From Candidatus Saccharimonadota bacterium (lineage in GTDB: Bacteria > Patescibacteriota > Saccharimonadia > Saccharimonadales > UBA10212), in assembly GCA_016187175.1 (NCBI GenBank), contig JACPKG010000001.1, forward strand, positions 1-43,783: a DNA stretch of 43,783 nt. The letters are read 5' to 3'. The position numbers and the translations under genes are program-made. The stretch's first letter is position 1; each line of letters starts with the position of its first letter. The notes under the pieces were generated by a model that worked only from the letters and a program-made list of their open reading frames with translations, was not told the DNA's origin and did no database searches. Positions 25,323 to 34,327 of the stretch are shown piece by piece.

Positions 25323-25765
25323 ACTCTGTCCTCTTGTAGGGCGACTTCATGATGGCGCCGCCAAATTACAAATTTAGTCCAAGCAAAGTTCCAAAACAGC
25401 CCTGCAGCCGAAGCAATTACTAATGCTACGACGTAGTTCAAGTTGAACGTTTTCACTGCCACAGAGACTATCACTGCACTGCCCAAAATCGCCGACCATG
25501 AGGAAGCATGGAACTGAATTAGCAACCGTTTAATAGATTTATCGCTGCGGTTCTTGTAGGTCCAGTTATTGTGCAGCACAAAATTGTTAAATAGAGCTAT
25601 TTCGCTGGATATAAGCTGGGCAACAAACACATGAAGTCCGATAACTTTGTACAAAGTGGTAAGCAGCGCAAAGTTAATAATAAAGCCCGATGTGCCCACT
25701 ATACAGAAGCGAACAAAATCTATTTTATGGAGGTTTTTGATCTTACCTCCGATGTATACAAACAT
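25319..25765 (-). CDS. GtrA-family membrane protein
   Basis: 148 aa; FVRFCIVGTSGFIINFALLTTLYKVIG, NNFVLHNNWTYKNRS, FWNFAWTKFVIWR. Confidence 0.88.
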   Translation of the reverse strand: MFVYIGGKIKNLHKIDFVRFCIVGTSGFIINFALLTTLYKVIGLHVFVAQLISSEIALFNNFVLHNNWTYKNRSDKSIKRLLIQFHASSWSAILGSAVIVSVAVKTFNLNYVVALVIASAAGLFWNFAWTKFVIWRRHHEVALQEDRV

Positions 25766-25831
25766 GTCTTAACTATGTTAGCATGACGGCACGCGCTTCG
25801 CACCGCGCGTTTTTAGATGAATTAAATTTAT

Positions 25832-26551
25832 ATGACTAAGACTAAAAAGTTATCAATTATCATACCTTGCTACAACGAGAAGAATACTATCCGGGAAATT
25901 TTGGCTGAGGTTGACGGCGTTGATCTCGGCAGCACCAAAAAGGAAATCATTATCGTCGACGACGGCTCCACGGACGGTACCCGCGACATCCTAAAAGACT
26001 TGGCCAAGCTGGATAAATCAATCGAAGTACTTTTTCAAGAAACCAACCAGGGCAAAGGCGCGGCCCTCAGGCGCGGTATTTTGCGCTCAACCGGTGATGT
26101 CGTAGTAATCCAGGACGCCGACCTAGAGTACGATCCTCAGGATTACAAACGTCTGCTCTACCCAATTGAGCGCGGCCCGGCTGACGTTGTTTACGGCTCC
26201 CGCTTCAAAGGTGGTGAACCGCACCGGATGATTTATTACCGCCATCAGATAGCCAATAATTTTTTGACGATGCTATCCAACCTTTTCACCGGCTTGAATC
26301 TCAGTGATATGGAAACTTGCTACAAAATGTTTCGTGGCGATTTAGTTCGCAAACTGGCCAAAGAACTAAAGGCCAAACGCTTCGGTTTCGAGCCGGAAAT
26401 AACTGCCCGCGTCGCCAAATCTGGCGCCCGGGTTTACGAAATTGGCATTGCTTACTACGGCCGCAGTAAAGAAGAAGGCAAAAAGATTGGCGTCAAAGAC
26501 GGTATTAAAGCCATCTGGGAAATAATTTACTTCAACTTATTTTCTAGGTAA
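25832..26551 (+). CDS. GT2-family glycosyltransferase (DPM1/dolichol-phosphate mannosyltransferase-like)
   Basis: 239 aa; LSIIIPCYNEKNTIREIL, IIVDDGSTDGTRDIL, VVIQDADLEYDPQDY, SRFKGGEPHRMIYYRHQIANNFLTMLSNLFTGLNLSDMETCYKMF. Confidence 0.94.
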   Translation: MTKTKKLSIIIPCYNEKNTIREILAEVDGVDLGSTKKEIIIVDDGSTDGTRDILKDLAKLDKSIEVLFQETNQGKGAALRRGILRSTGDVVVIQDADLEYDPQDYKRLLYPIERGPADVVYGSRFKGGEPHRMIYYRHQIANNFLTMLSNLFTGLNLSDMETCYKMFRGDLVRKLAKELKAKRFGFEPEITARVAKSGARVYEIGIAYYGRSKEEGKKIGVKDGIKAIWEIIYFNLFSR

Positions 26552-26569
26552 AATATTTAAACTCCTCAA

Positions 26570-26593
26570 AATTACTTAACTAGTTAAGTAATT
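26570..26593. terminator. 24-bp perfect palindrome between convergent genes (possible bidirectional terminator)
   Basis: AATTACTTAACTAGTTAAGTAATT equals its reverse complement; lies between + stop at 26551 and - stop at 26616. Confidence 0.4.
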
Positions 26594-26615
26594 AACAGCG
26601 AACGGGTCAAGAATT

Positions 26616-28679
26616 TTATAGAATTTTCAAGGGTTTGTAGCTTAGTTCGATGATGTGCTTACCGGGCGGTGCGTCAAATGACTTAAACAGCGGCGTGTTG
26701 CCAACCGTGTAAGTTTTTAAGGTCGTGGTGTGGCCATCAATTTTGAGTGTCCAGCCCGGATAGGCAATTTCCGACATTATGACAACAGTGTTATTATCAA
26801 CATTCAGCGAATATTTCTGATAGTTATCGCGGTAGTTTATAGTCGTTACACCCAGCGGCTGGTAGTCACTACGCACAGTTGAGCCCGGCTGGGCGGAAGT
26901 AAACATCTTTGGTAGAGCGCTAGACCGTTTAACTACATATATACTGGCAGACTGATCGCTATAAACTACCTCTTGTCCTGGCAATGACTGTTTGTCAATT
27001 TCCAGTTGTACGCCTAGCAGGTCGCGGACAAATTCCATATCGTAGCGGCCTTGCTTGTTAAATTCAAAATATGGCGCATATATTGTTGCGCCGTAACCAC
27101 CAGTCGTCTGGACTTTATAAACATTACCTATGTTTACTGGCAGGGCGCTATCACTAACTTCCACGCGGTATTGGCCGTTGGTCTGTTCTAGGATATTAAG
27201 TAAGAACCACAGCGTGTTGACAGCGGCGGTTAAAATGATCAGGCCACCAAGAGTAATTTGCCTAGTTTTCTCAACTTGTAAATAGGCCAACGCTACCAAG
27301 GCTAGTCCTAGCAGCAAGTTTTGCAGCGCAAAGTGCAGGCTGAAAATGTGGTCGCGCAGCAAAAATAGATAAAGCGAGTTAATTAACAAAAAAGCACCGG
27401 CGGACGCCAGGCCCAACCTTTGGCGCTTTGTTAGTCTTAGGCCGGCGACAGCTGAAAGGGCGGCGGCCAGAACAATCATTAACGCCAGATGAAAGAGAAT
27501 GGAATAGCGGCCAAGTTGCCGGATTTGGTAAACAAACGGCAGTTCGTATAAAACTACCGCTAGCCAAGTGACGTAACCAAGCATGGCGACAATACTAAAA
27601 ATCAGCAAGGATTTGGCAAATAATGCCTGCTGCGCCCAGATCTTTGTCTTTTTAAACTGTTCCCTGCCCCAAAATACTGCCAGGATGATGAGAAATAGTG
27701 GTACCAACCCGATAAACAGGTTGTTACCGTCACGAATTTGGTACGCCACCGGATCAATAAGGTTAGCATATTCATGCACGTCAATGTTAAAGGCCTTGGA
27801 AAAATCACCATAGTCAATTTTTTCATCCGGACGAGAATAGCCTTCGGCCTGCACCCGGTAGCTGTTTGGCAGATACCGGGCGCTCAGCCAGACTTGGGGC
27901 GCGGCGATAGCCAAAGCGCAGGCTATAATAACTACCAAACGCTTGGTGCTTGACCATAGCTGCGCCTTCAGTCCGGAAAAGCGCGTGTACTTTTTATAGA
28001 TAAAAACGGCTTCAAAAATAACCAACGCTAAAAAGGCATGAAAAAAGGGCTGGATATGGCCCGACAAAATAATTAAACCCAACGCCAAACCGCTAAATAT
28101 CAGCCAGCGGCGTCTGTTTTGGTTCGGCGCATGATATTTGGCTAAAAAGTAAAGCGGGTAAGGTAGTAGTGCCAAGCCAAAGAAGATAGCTGTCTGCGAA
28201 ACCGAGCGCAGGGCCAGCACGCCGGAAAAAGCAAAGGTTAAGCCGGCCAAAAAAGCCGCCCAGCGCCGGGCGCCCAGTTGTTTAAGTAGTAGAAAGCAGC
28301 CAAAGGCGGCAATTACAAAATGTAGCGCCACCAGCCAGTCTAAGGCAGCCTGCGAAATGCCAGCACCGCTGCCAAATAGCCACACCCAAATAATGTTTAT
28401 AGGGTAGAGAACGCCGGGCTGCAGCTCGCCGGCAAAAGATTGCCCGGAAAATACATTACTGTTCCAAATTGGCAAATAGCCGTCGTGAATGGCGGTGGCC
28501 AGTTTTTGATACCAAGTATAAAATTGGTCAACGTTATCAAGATTAGTAAAAAAGGTCGTTTCGCGAAAAATCAGTACTCCGGAAAGTAGAAAAGTAGTTA
28601 ACAAGCCAAGCAGTAGCGCTATGCCTAAATTTGTCCCCCAAAATAATTTCTTCAACCCTTGCATCGTTACAGCCTCCAT
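26616..28679 (-). CDS. Large polytopic membrane protein, YfhO-like/GT-C-like
   Basis: 687 aa, many TM helices; NLDNVDQFYTWYQKLATAIHDGYLPIWNSNVFSGQSFAGELQPGVLYPINIIW; C-terminal soluble domain ending in PGWTLKIDGHTT...PLFKSFDAPPGKHIIELSYKP typical of YfhO. Confidence 0.8.
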   Translation of the reverse strand: MEAVTMQGLKKLFWGTNLGIALLLGLLTTFLLSGVLIFRETTFFTNLDNVDQFYTWYQKLATAIHDGYLPIWNSNVFSGQSFAGELQPGVLYPINIIWVWLFGSGAGISQAALDWLVALHFVIAAFGCFLLLKQLGARRWAAFLAGLTFAFSGVLALRSVSQTAIFFGLALLPYPLYFLAKYHAPNQNRRRWLIFSGLALGLIILSGHIQPFFHAFLALVIFEAVFIYKKYTRFSGLKAQLWSSTKRLVVIIACALAIAAPQVWLSARYLPNSYRVQAEGYSRPDEKIDYGDFSKAFNIDVHEYANLIDPVAYQIRDGNNLFIGLVPLFLIILAVFWGREQFKKTKIWAQQALFAKSLLIFSIVAMLGYVTWLAVVLYELPFVYQIRQLGRYSILFHLALMIVLAAALSAVAGLRLTKRQRLGLASAGAFLLINSLYLFLLRDHIFSLHFALQNLLLGLALVALAYLQVEKTRQITLGGLIILTAAVNTLWFLLNILEQTNGQYRVEVSDSALPVNIGNVYKVQTTGGYGATIYAPYFEFNKQGRYDMEFVRDLLGVQLEIDKQSLPGQEVVYSDQSASIYVVKRSSALPKMFTSAQPGSTVRSDYQPLGVTTINYRDNYQKYSLNVDNNTVVIMSEIAYPGWTLKIDGHTTTLKTYTVGNTPLFKSFDAPPGKHIIELSYKPLKIL

Positions 28680-28730
28680 AATAACAGGCTCCCCTCCAGC
28701 GCAACAGGGGTGACTTAAGCTTAAATGTGG

Positions 28731-28736
28731 TATAAT
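28731..28736 (+). promoter_or_regulatory. Candidate -10 box (TATAAT) for the 28769 gene
   Basis: GGTATAATTAGGGG, 32 nt before the ATG; -35 weak; SD AAAGGA upstream of ATG. Confidence 0.45.
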
Positions 28737-28768
28737 TAGGGGTACAATATCAAAATTAACAAAGGATT

Positions 28769-29329
28769 ATGAAAACTAGAACAAGTAGATACGCTTCTTT
28801 CAAAAACTCAAGATTTGGGCGTCGCAGACTATTTTTACTGTTCTTAATTATCCTGTTAGCGGTTGGTTTGGGGCTAGTTCTTGGGATTGATAAATCGGCA
28901 GATAAAACAGACGGTAACACAACTAGCAAACCCGCTAGTTCTAAGGGCGAACCGGCTCAGGATTCCAACACTGCTACTCCCAGCCCAAAGACGCCGGGCA
29001 ATTCGACTAGCGATTCTGCACCATCCGGCGAAGCACCCAAAACGCCTTACGGAAACTTTGTTAGCAGCCATAGCGCCCGCTTAAATGATGCGGAATTTTC
29101 GACTTGCATCACTTCTACCGGCGCCAAGTGTAAAATCAGTTTTAGTAAAGATAGTACCACTAAGACACTTGATGAAAAAACCACCGATGCCGACGGAGCC
29201 GCTTATTGGACCTGGAAGCCTCAGGACTTGGGCTTAACCGCTGGCAGCTGGCAAATTACCGCCACGGCAACCATGAACGGCAAAATCTCTAGCGCTACTG
29301 ATAACCGCCCCTTTGTAATTCAGCCATGA
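28769..29329 (+). CDS. Membrane-anchored secreted protein with Ser/Thr/Pro-rich linker and Ig-like C-terminal domain
   Basis: 186 aa; N-terminal TM (LFLLFLIILLAVGLGLVLG), low-complexity linker, beta-rich C-terminus (CKISFSKDSTTKTLDEKTTDADGAAYWTW...). Confidence 0.7.
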   Translation: MKTRTSRYASFKNSRFGRRRLFLLFLIILLAVGLGLVLGIDKSADKTDGNTTSKPASSKGEPAQDSNTATPSPKTPGNSTSDSAPSGEAPKTPYGNFVSSHSARLNDAEFSTCITSTGAKCKISFSKDSTTKTLDEKTTDADGAAYWTWKPQDLGLTAGSWQITATATMNGKISSATDNRPFVIQP

Positions 29330-31005
29330 TAAAAAGGTCGTTATTTACAATTTGCGCTGCAGTTACTGTTTTTGCTTCTTTGGCCGCTTTGGCGCCTTTT
29401 AAGGTCAACGCCGCCTTTAATCAAAACAATCTTATTGGTGACGGTATGTTCGAAAACAGCGGTACCATGATGGCCGGTGACATCAATAATTTCTTGAATC
29501 GTTACTCAAATAGCTGCATCAGCCCCAATAGCGGTTTTGAGGCTAAAATACCGTCTGGCTACACGCCTTCGGGTGGCTTTACTTTTGGTAATTTTACCAG
29601 CGCTGGTGACGTAATTGCTACCGCGTCCCAAGCCTACGGTATTAACCCACAAGTTCTGCTGGTTACGCTAGAAAAGGAGCAAAGCCTAGTAAACGGTAGG
29701 AATAACTTCGCCGGTTATTGTAACAATGGTGATGAGCACAAATATGCCGCGGCTATGGGCTATGGTTGTCCTGACAGTGGCGGAAGCACTAACTATTCTG
29801 ATGTCAGTCTATACCGCCGCAATGGTGTAGAACGAACCAGTGTCAACACGACTTGCGTCAATTCGGCCGCCAAAGCCGGTTTCTCACAACAAGTAATCCG
29901 TGCCGCTTGGTTGCTAAAATTCAGTCAGCAACACTCTCTAGGCAATGTGAATTGGGCCGTTATTAGAGACAGTTGGGATAATTCCGATGATCCAGCAACC
30001 TGTTACAGCGGACCGATGACTCAAGGCGACCGTGCCCGCTCTAAAACTAGCTCCAGCTGCAACCAAACAGTTTACTACGATGGTTACACCACAATTGACG
30101 GAACTTCCGTGCATATGGACACCGGCGGTACAGCCTCGCTCTACCATTACACACCGCATTTTCATGGCAATCAAAACTTCGTCAGCATTTTTGAGGGCTG
30201 GTTTGGCTCGACCCAATCTGGTTCTTTCACCATTGCCAACACTACCCATCCCGACGGTGCCTTAATCCAAAGTTTCAGCGAACCTGAGGTCTATCAAATT
30301 ATTGACGGAGTCCGCTACCACATTCCCAATATCGATACGTTTAATTCCCACAGTTTTTCATGGTCTGAGGTAAAAGTAGCTACCATTCCAGATAAACAAT
30401 TGCCGGGTGCCGGCAGCAGTAAATTGACATTTAGAGGCGGCACGTTGGTACGCGGTGATGCTTCACCCCAGGTTTATGATCTACGCTGTATGCCAACTTT
30501 CTGTGTCAAAGACCATATTTCTTCCATAGAAGTTTTTAGCGGTCTAGGTCTGGGCTTTATCGACGTCTTAGTACTGCCCCAGGCTCAAGTTGACGGCATA
30601 GCTCAAGACAAAACTATTGCCTCGGCCGATGTGCATATGCAGGATCAGTTGGTTCTGGATAGAAGTAGCGGTAAAGTTTACTTGATTGATACCGGCACCA
30701 AGCGCTGGGTGCCTTCGCTTGAAGTGTTTGCTGCCAACCATTTTAAGTGGTCAAAAGTTAAAACTGCCAAGGCTGGGGATCTGGCATTGTCCGATGGTGC
30801 GAACGTGTCCTTTCCTGAAGGTGCGCTACTGAGACCTAACAGTGATCCGTCCGTCTACGCAGTCAACCAAAACGGCAGCACTTACGAGAAGCGACATATA
30901 ACCAGTGCCACCACGTTTGGCGGCTTAAGCTACCGGCTTAGTGATGTGTTTGTTGTAGACTCTTCATTCTTACCAAGCGCCACTGGCGCAAGCATATCGG
31001 AATAG
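29326..31005 (+). CDS. Secreted protein: putative lysozyme/hemagglutinin-like N-terminal domain plus four-repeat C-terminal domain
   Basis: 559 aa; signal peptide; YGINPQVLLVTLEKEQSLV; C-terminal ~260 aa strongly resembles the subtilisin C-terminus. Confidence 0.8.
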   Translation: MIKRSLFTICAAVTVFASLAALAPFKVNAAFNQNNLIGDGMFENSGTMMAGDINNFLNRYSNSCISPNSGFEAKIPSGYTPSGGFTFGNFTSAGDVIATASQAYGINPQVLLVTLEKEQSLVNGRNNFAGYCNNGDEHKYAAAMGYGCPDSGGSTNYSDVSLYRRNGVERTSVNTTCVNSAAKAGFSQQVIRAAWLLKFSQQHSLGNVNWAVIRDSWDNSDDPATCYSGPMTQGDRARSKTSSSCNQTVYYDGYTTIDGTSVHMDTGGTASLYHYTPHFHGNQNFVSIFEGWFGSTQSGSFTIANTTHPDGALIQSFSEPEVYQIIDGVRYHIPNIDTFNSHSFSWSEVKVATIPDKQLPGAGSSKLTFRGGTLVRGDASPQVYDLRCMPTFCVKDHISSIEVFSGLGLGFIDVLVLPQAQVDGIAQDKTIASADVHMQDQLVLDRSSGKVYLIDTGTKRWVPSLEVFAANHFKWSKVKTAKAGDLALSDGANVSFPEGALLRPNSDPSVYAVNQNGSTYEKRHITSATTFGGLSYRLSDVFVVDSSFLPSATGASISE

Positions 31006-31019
31006 ACTAAGATATTGTA

Positions 31020-31997
31020 ATGGCTACCGCTAACAATCATCCGTTGGTTTCGGTGGTGGTGCTTAATTGGAACCGCAAAAAATTTGTCGACCCATTTATG
31101 AAGACCATCATGGCTCAGTCTTATCCCAAAGAGAAATTGGAAGTCTTATTTACTGATAACGCCAGCAGTGACGGTTCGGTGCAGTATATCAAAGAAAAAT
31201 ATGGTGACTTGCCCTATTTAAAAATCGTCCAAAATGATAAAAATTACGGCTACTCTAAGGGCAACAACTTAGGTATTCACCGGGCTAAGGGCGACTATGT
31301 GCTGGTTTGTAATAATGACTTGCAGCTAGAGAAAAATCTTATCGAAGATCTAGTGGCTGTTGCCAAACAAAAACGGGCCGGTGCGACCGTGCCTAAGCTG
31401 GTTTATGCCAATAAAAAAGGCTACCTCAATAATGCCGGTTCGCGGTTGGAGCCTACCAGCGACTGGCCAATCTACGAAGATGGCAAGGATGAAAAAGACG
31501 AGGGTCAATACGATAAAATTCGCGAAATCACGGCCTTTTGCGGCGCCTGTGTGCTATTTAGCCGCCAGTTTTTACACAAGGTCGGCCTATTTGACCCCAA
31601 ATTTTTTATGTACTTTGAAGACGGCGACCTTTCCTGGCGCGGCCAAAAGGCCGGCTTTAAGTTTTTTTATGCTCCCAGGGCCATAGCTTACCATGTCCAT
31701 ACCGGTACCACCACTGAGGGCTCACCGATATTTAATTTTTTTGTTGGCCGCAACAGAATCCTGATTTTGACTAAAAATGCCGAATTTAAAGTTATAGCCA
31801 AGGGCTGGCTAAAAACTTGGCGTGATCACTTGCTGCTGCGGTTGAAGCGACTGTTTCTAGCTGCCGTTGGTAGATATCCCAGACGACTGGCGCTACGCGA
31901 GTTGTTAGCCAGCCAGAGAATGATCTGGGGAGCTATTTTTATGACTCCATATGCCTTGGGTAAGCGATTTCGTATTATTAAAGAAGACAAACTATGA
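31020..31997 (+). CDS. GT2-family glycosyltransferase (rhamnosyltransferase-like)
   Basis: 325 aa; VSVVVLNWNRKKFVDPF, FTDNASSDGSVQYI, YSKGNNLGIHRAKGDYVLVCNNDLQLE, DPKFFMYFEDGDLSWRGQKAGF. Confidence 0.92.
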   Translation: MATANNHPLVSVVVLNWNRKKFVDPFMKTIMAQSYPKEKLEVLFTDNASSDGSVQYIKEKYGDLPYLKIVQNDKNYGYSKGNNLGIHRAKGDYVLVCNNDLQLEKNLIEDLVAVAKQKRAGATVPKLVYANKKGYLNNAGSRLEPTSDWPIYEDGKDEKDEGQYDKIREITAFCGACVLFSRQFLHKVGLFDPKFFMYFEDGDLSWRGQKAGFKFFYAPRAIAYHVHTGTTTEGSPIFNFFVGRNRILILTKNAEFKVIAKGWLKTWRDHLLLRLKRLFLAAVGRYPRRLALRELLASQRMIWGAIFMTPYALGKRFRIIKEDKL

Positions 31998-32023
31998 ATC
32001 CGTTGACAGTTTACCTTTTTGAC

Positions 32024-32101
32024 AGGTCCGACCTTGTAAAAAGCAAAGAGATTTTAGGCAAAATCACTAGATTGTACCTATCTTTTTACAAGGTCGGACC
32101 T
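32024..32101. repeat. Palindromic element copy B: 20-bp perfect inverted repeat with 38-nt loop, intergenic
   Basis: AGGTCCGACCTTGTAAAAAG (32024-32043) / CTTTTTACAAGGTCGGACCT (32082-32101); arms differ from copy A at one position. Confidence 0.9.
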
Positions 32102-32154
32102 TTATCACGATGTAGGGTAAATGGTAAGGGCAAAATTGTTAATAAGGGGTTGTT

Positions 32155-33372
32155 GTGAAAATCGGGATATACAACCCCTACCTTGATACCAAGGGTGGCG
32201 GCGAAAAAGTCTGCGCGGCTTTAGCCGAGTATTTTGCCAAAGATAAAAATAATAAAGTTTTTTTAATTTCCCACGCTAAGATTAACCTTGACGAACTGGC
32301 TGATTATTTCTCTATTGATCTCAGCCGGGTCCAATTTATGTTAATCAAGGCTGACAATTTGCTGTTAAAGATCGTCCGCCGCTTGCCGTTGCCATCCATG
32401 GCAAAAAGCTTTTTTTTCGATTATTTTCACCTCCGGGCCCTCAAAAAACAAAAGTTCGACATATTCATAAACAATAGTGTCTTTAGCAATATGCCATCGC
32501 CATCTGCAGGCGGTGTATACTTGTGCATGTTTCCGCAAAAATTAGGCTGGTCTAAAAATATAAGCCCGGCCAAAAAGATATACATGAAATTGATGCACGG
32601 TTTATACCGCATCACTATGCACCGCGGCGCAAAGTACGGTGTCTTGACTTACAAGAAAATTCTCGCCAATTCTGAATTTACAAAAGACCACATAATGCGG
32701 CGCTGGGGCCTGCAGAGTGATGTTTTATACCCTATATGCGATGATATGCGCCTCAAAAACCCGCCTCAAAAAGAGAAGATTATTCTCCATGTTGGGAGGT
32801 TTTTTGCGAATGACGGTGGTAACCACCATAAACGCCAGGATATGTTGCTAGAAGAGTTTTCCAAAATGGATAAGCTGCACAAGGACAGTTGGCAACTGCA
32901 TTTTGCCGGTAGCGTAGCTGAAGACAGTGGGGCCTTAAAGTATATAATTGGCCTTACGCAAAAGGCTAAGGGATTACCGGTTTATTTCCACTTTAATTGC
33001 TCTTTCCCGGAGCTTAAGGACCTTTTCAACGTGGCAACTATTTACTGGCACGCGACGGGTTATGGCAGCAACCCCGAAAAATATCCGCAGCGCCAGGAAC
33101 ATTTTGGTATGTCAACTGTCGAGGCTATGTCTACCGGCGCTATCCCTGTTGTCATCAATACAGCTGGCCAAAAAGAATCTGTTACTCAGGGTAAAAATGG
33201 TTTTTTGTGGTCAACCAAAAAAGAACTTGCCGACTACACTACGAGGGTCAGCAGCCTCAGCCCAGCTGAGCTAAAATTGCTCCAAGACGAAGCTATAAAA
33301 AGCGCCGCTCGTTTTAACAAGTCTGCTTTTATCAAGCAAGTTGATACTATTTTCGGCGAAATGCTCGGCTAA
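32155..33372 (+). CDS. GT4-family glycosyltransferase (ALG11-like)
   Basis: 405 aa, GTG start; GIYNPYLDTKGGGEKVCAALAEYF, ILHVGRFFANDGGNHHKRQDMLLEEF, RQEHFGMSTVEAMSTGAIPVV. Confidence 0.9.
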   Translation: MKIGIYNPYLDTKGGGEKVCAALAEYFAKDKNNKVFLISHAKINLDELADYFSIDLSRVQFMLIKADNLLLKIVRRLPLPSMAKSFFFDYFHLRALKKQKFDIFINNSVFSNMPSPSAGGVYLCMFPQKLGWSKNISPAKKIYMKLMHGLYRITMHRGAKYGVLTYKKILANSEFTKDHIMRRWGLQSDVLYPICDDMRLKNPPQKEKIILHVGRFFANDGGNHHKRQDMLLEEFSKMDKLHKDSWQLHFAGSVAEDSGALKYIIGLTQKAKGLPVYFHFNCSFPELKDLFNVATIYWHATGYGSNPEKYPQRQEHFGMSTVEAMSTGAIPVVINTAGQKESVTQGKNGFLWSTKKELADYTTRVSSLSPAELKLLQDEAIKSAARFNKSAFIKQVDTIFGEMLG

Positions 33373-34327
33373 GGGCTTGTTTGAGTCTATAAAATCTGGT
33401 TAGTAAGTGCCAGCCTTTGGAGTTTTCAATGGCTTCAAGCCTTTGTTGGAGCCTCTTCGTTTTTTGCTCTAACTCCTGTTGTGAGGCACTATGTACCCGC
33501 TTCTGCTCTTTCAGCTCGGCCTTCAAGGATTTTATTTGGCTGACCTGCTCTTTCCTAGCCCTATGAACTTCATCAAATTGCCGGCTGAAAAAATCGTAAG
33601 GCGTTTTTGATTCTATATCGATTTTTTTAGTTCTAGTTTTCTTAGCAACTGGCTCGGCCACACCAATAAATTGGAAGGTTACGGCGTCTATGTCTTTGGC
33701 CATTTTCAAAAACTTCTCGGATGGCGTCAGACCCAGTTTTGTTAATTCTGTAGTGATGGCCGTGGCTGGCAAATCCCGAATAGTATTATCATATTTCTTA
33801 ACTGCAAAGCCAGCTTTAGCCATAACTTTCTCAAACTCAAGGCGGTCATAGTAATGCACGTGGGTTTCATCAAGCAGCCCATATTTAGTGTATTTATAGC
33901 GGCCACCAAGCAATTCAATGCGGTTGGCGATGTTGGCCATGTTGGGAACTGAAAAAACTAATTTGCCGTCCGGTAACAGCAATTTCTTAATTTTTCTAAG
34001 AGCACCAACAGGGGTCAGCAAGTGCTCAATAACATCGGCCATTAACACAAAGTCGAATTTACCCAGATCCGATAAGTCGTCTTGTTCAATATTTCGCTTG
34101 AAGGCCTTGGTAAGATTCTGCTTAGCATACTCCAGGTCACCTTCATTAATATCCACACCAACTACCGTGCAGTGTTTCTGCTCTATCAGCGCCTTACCAA
34201 AATTACCGCTGCTGCAGCCAGCGTCCAGGACTGCCGAGTTGGGTGTAAAAAAATCAAACAATTTCGTCCAAGCATCATTTTCTTGGCCCTCGATTAATGT
34301 GTTGTCAGCATAAACAGATCTAGTCAT
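33347..34327 (-). CDS. Class I SAM-dependent methyltransferase with C-terminal coiled coil
   Basis: 326 aa; AVLDAGCSSGNFGKALIEQ, DFVLMADVIEHLLTPVGALRKIKKLLLPDGKLVFSVPN; C-terminal heptad-rich region. Confidence 0.9.
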   Translation of the reverse strand: MTRSVYADNTLIEGQENDAWTKLFDFFTPNSAVLDAGCSSGNFGKALIEQKHCTVVGVDINEGDLEYAKQNLTKAFKRNIEQDDLSDLGKFDFVLMADVIEHLLTPVGALRKIKKLLLPDGKLVFSVPNMANIANRIELLGGRYKYTKYGLLDETHVHYYDRLEFEKVMAKAGFAVKKYDNTIRDLPATAITTELTKLGLTPSEKFLKMAKDIDAVTFQFIGVAEPVAKKTRTKKIDIESKTPYDFFSRQFDEVHRARKEQVSQIKSLKAELKEQKRVHSASQQELEQKTKRLQQRLEAIENSKGWHLLTRFYRLKQALSRAFRRK

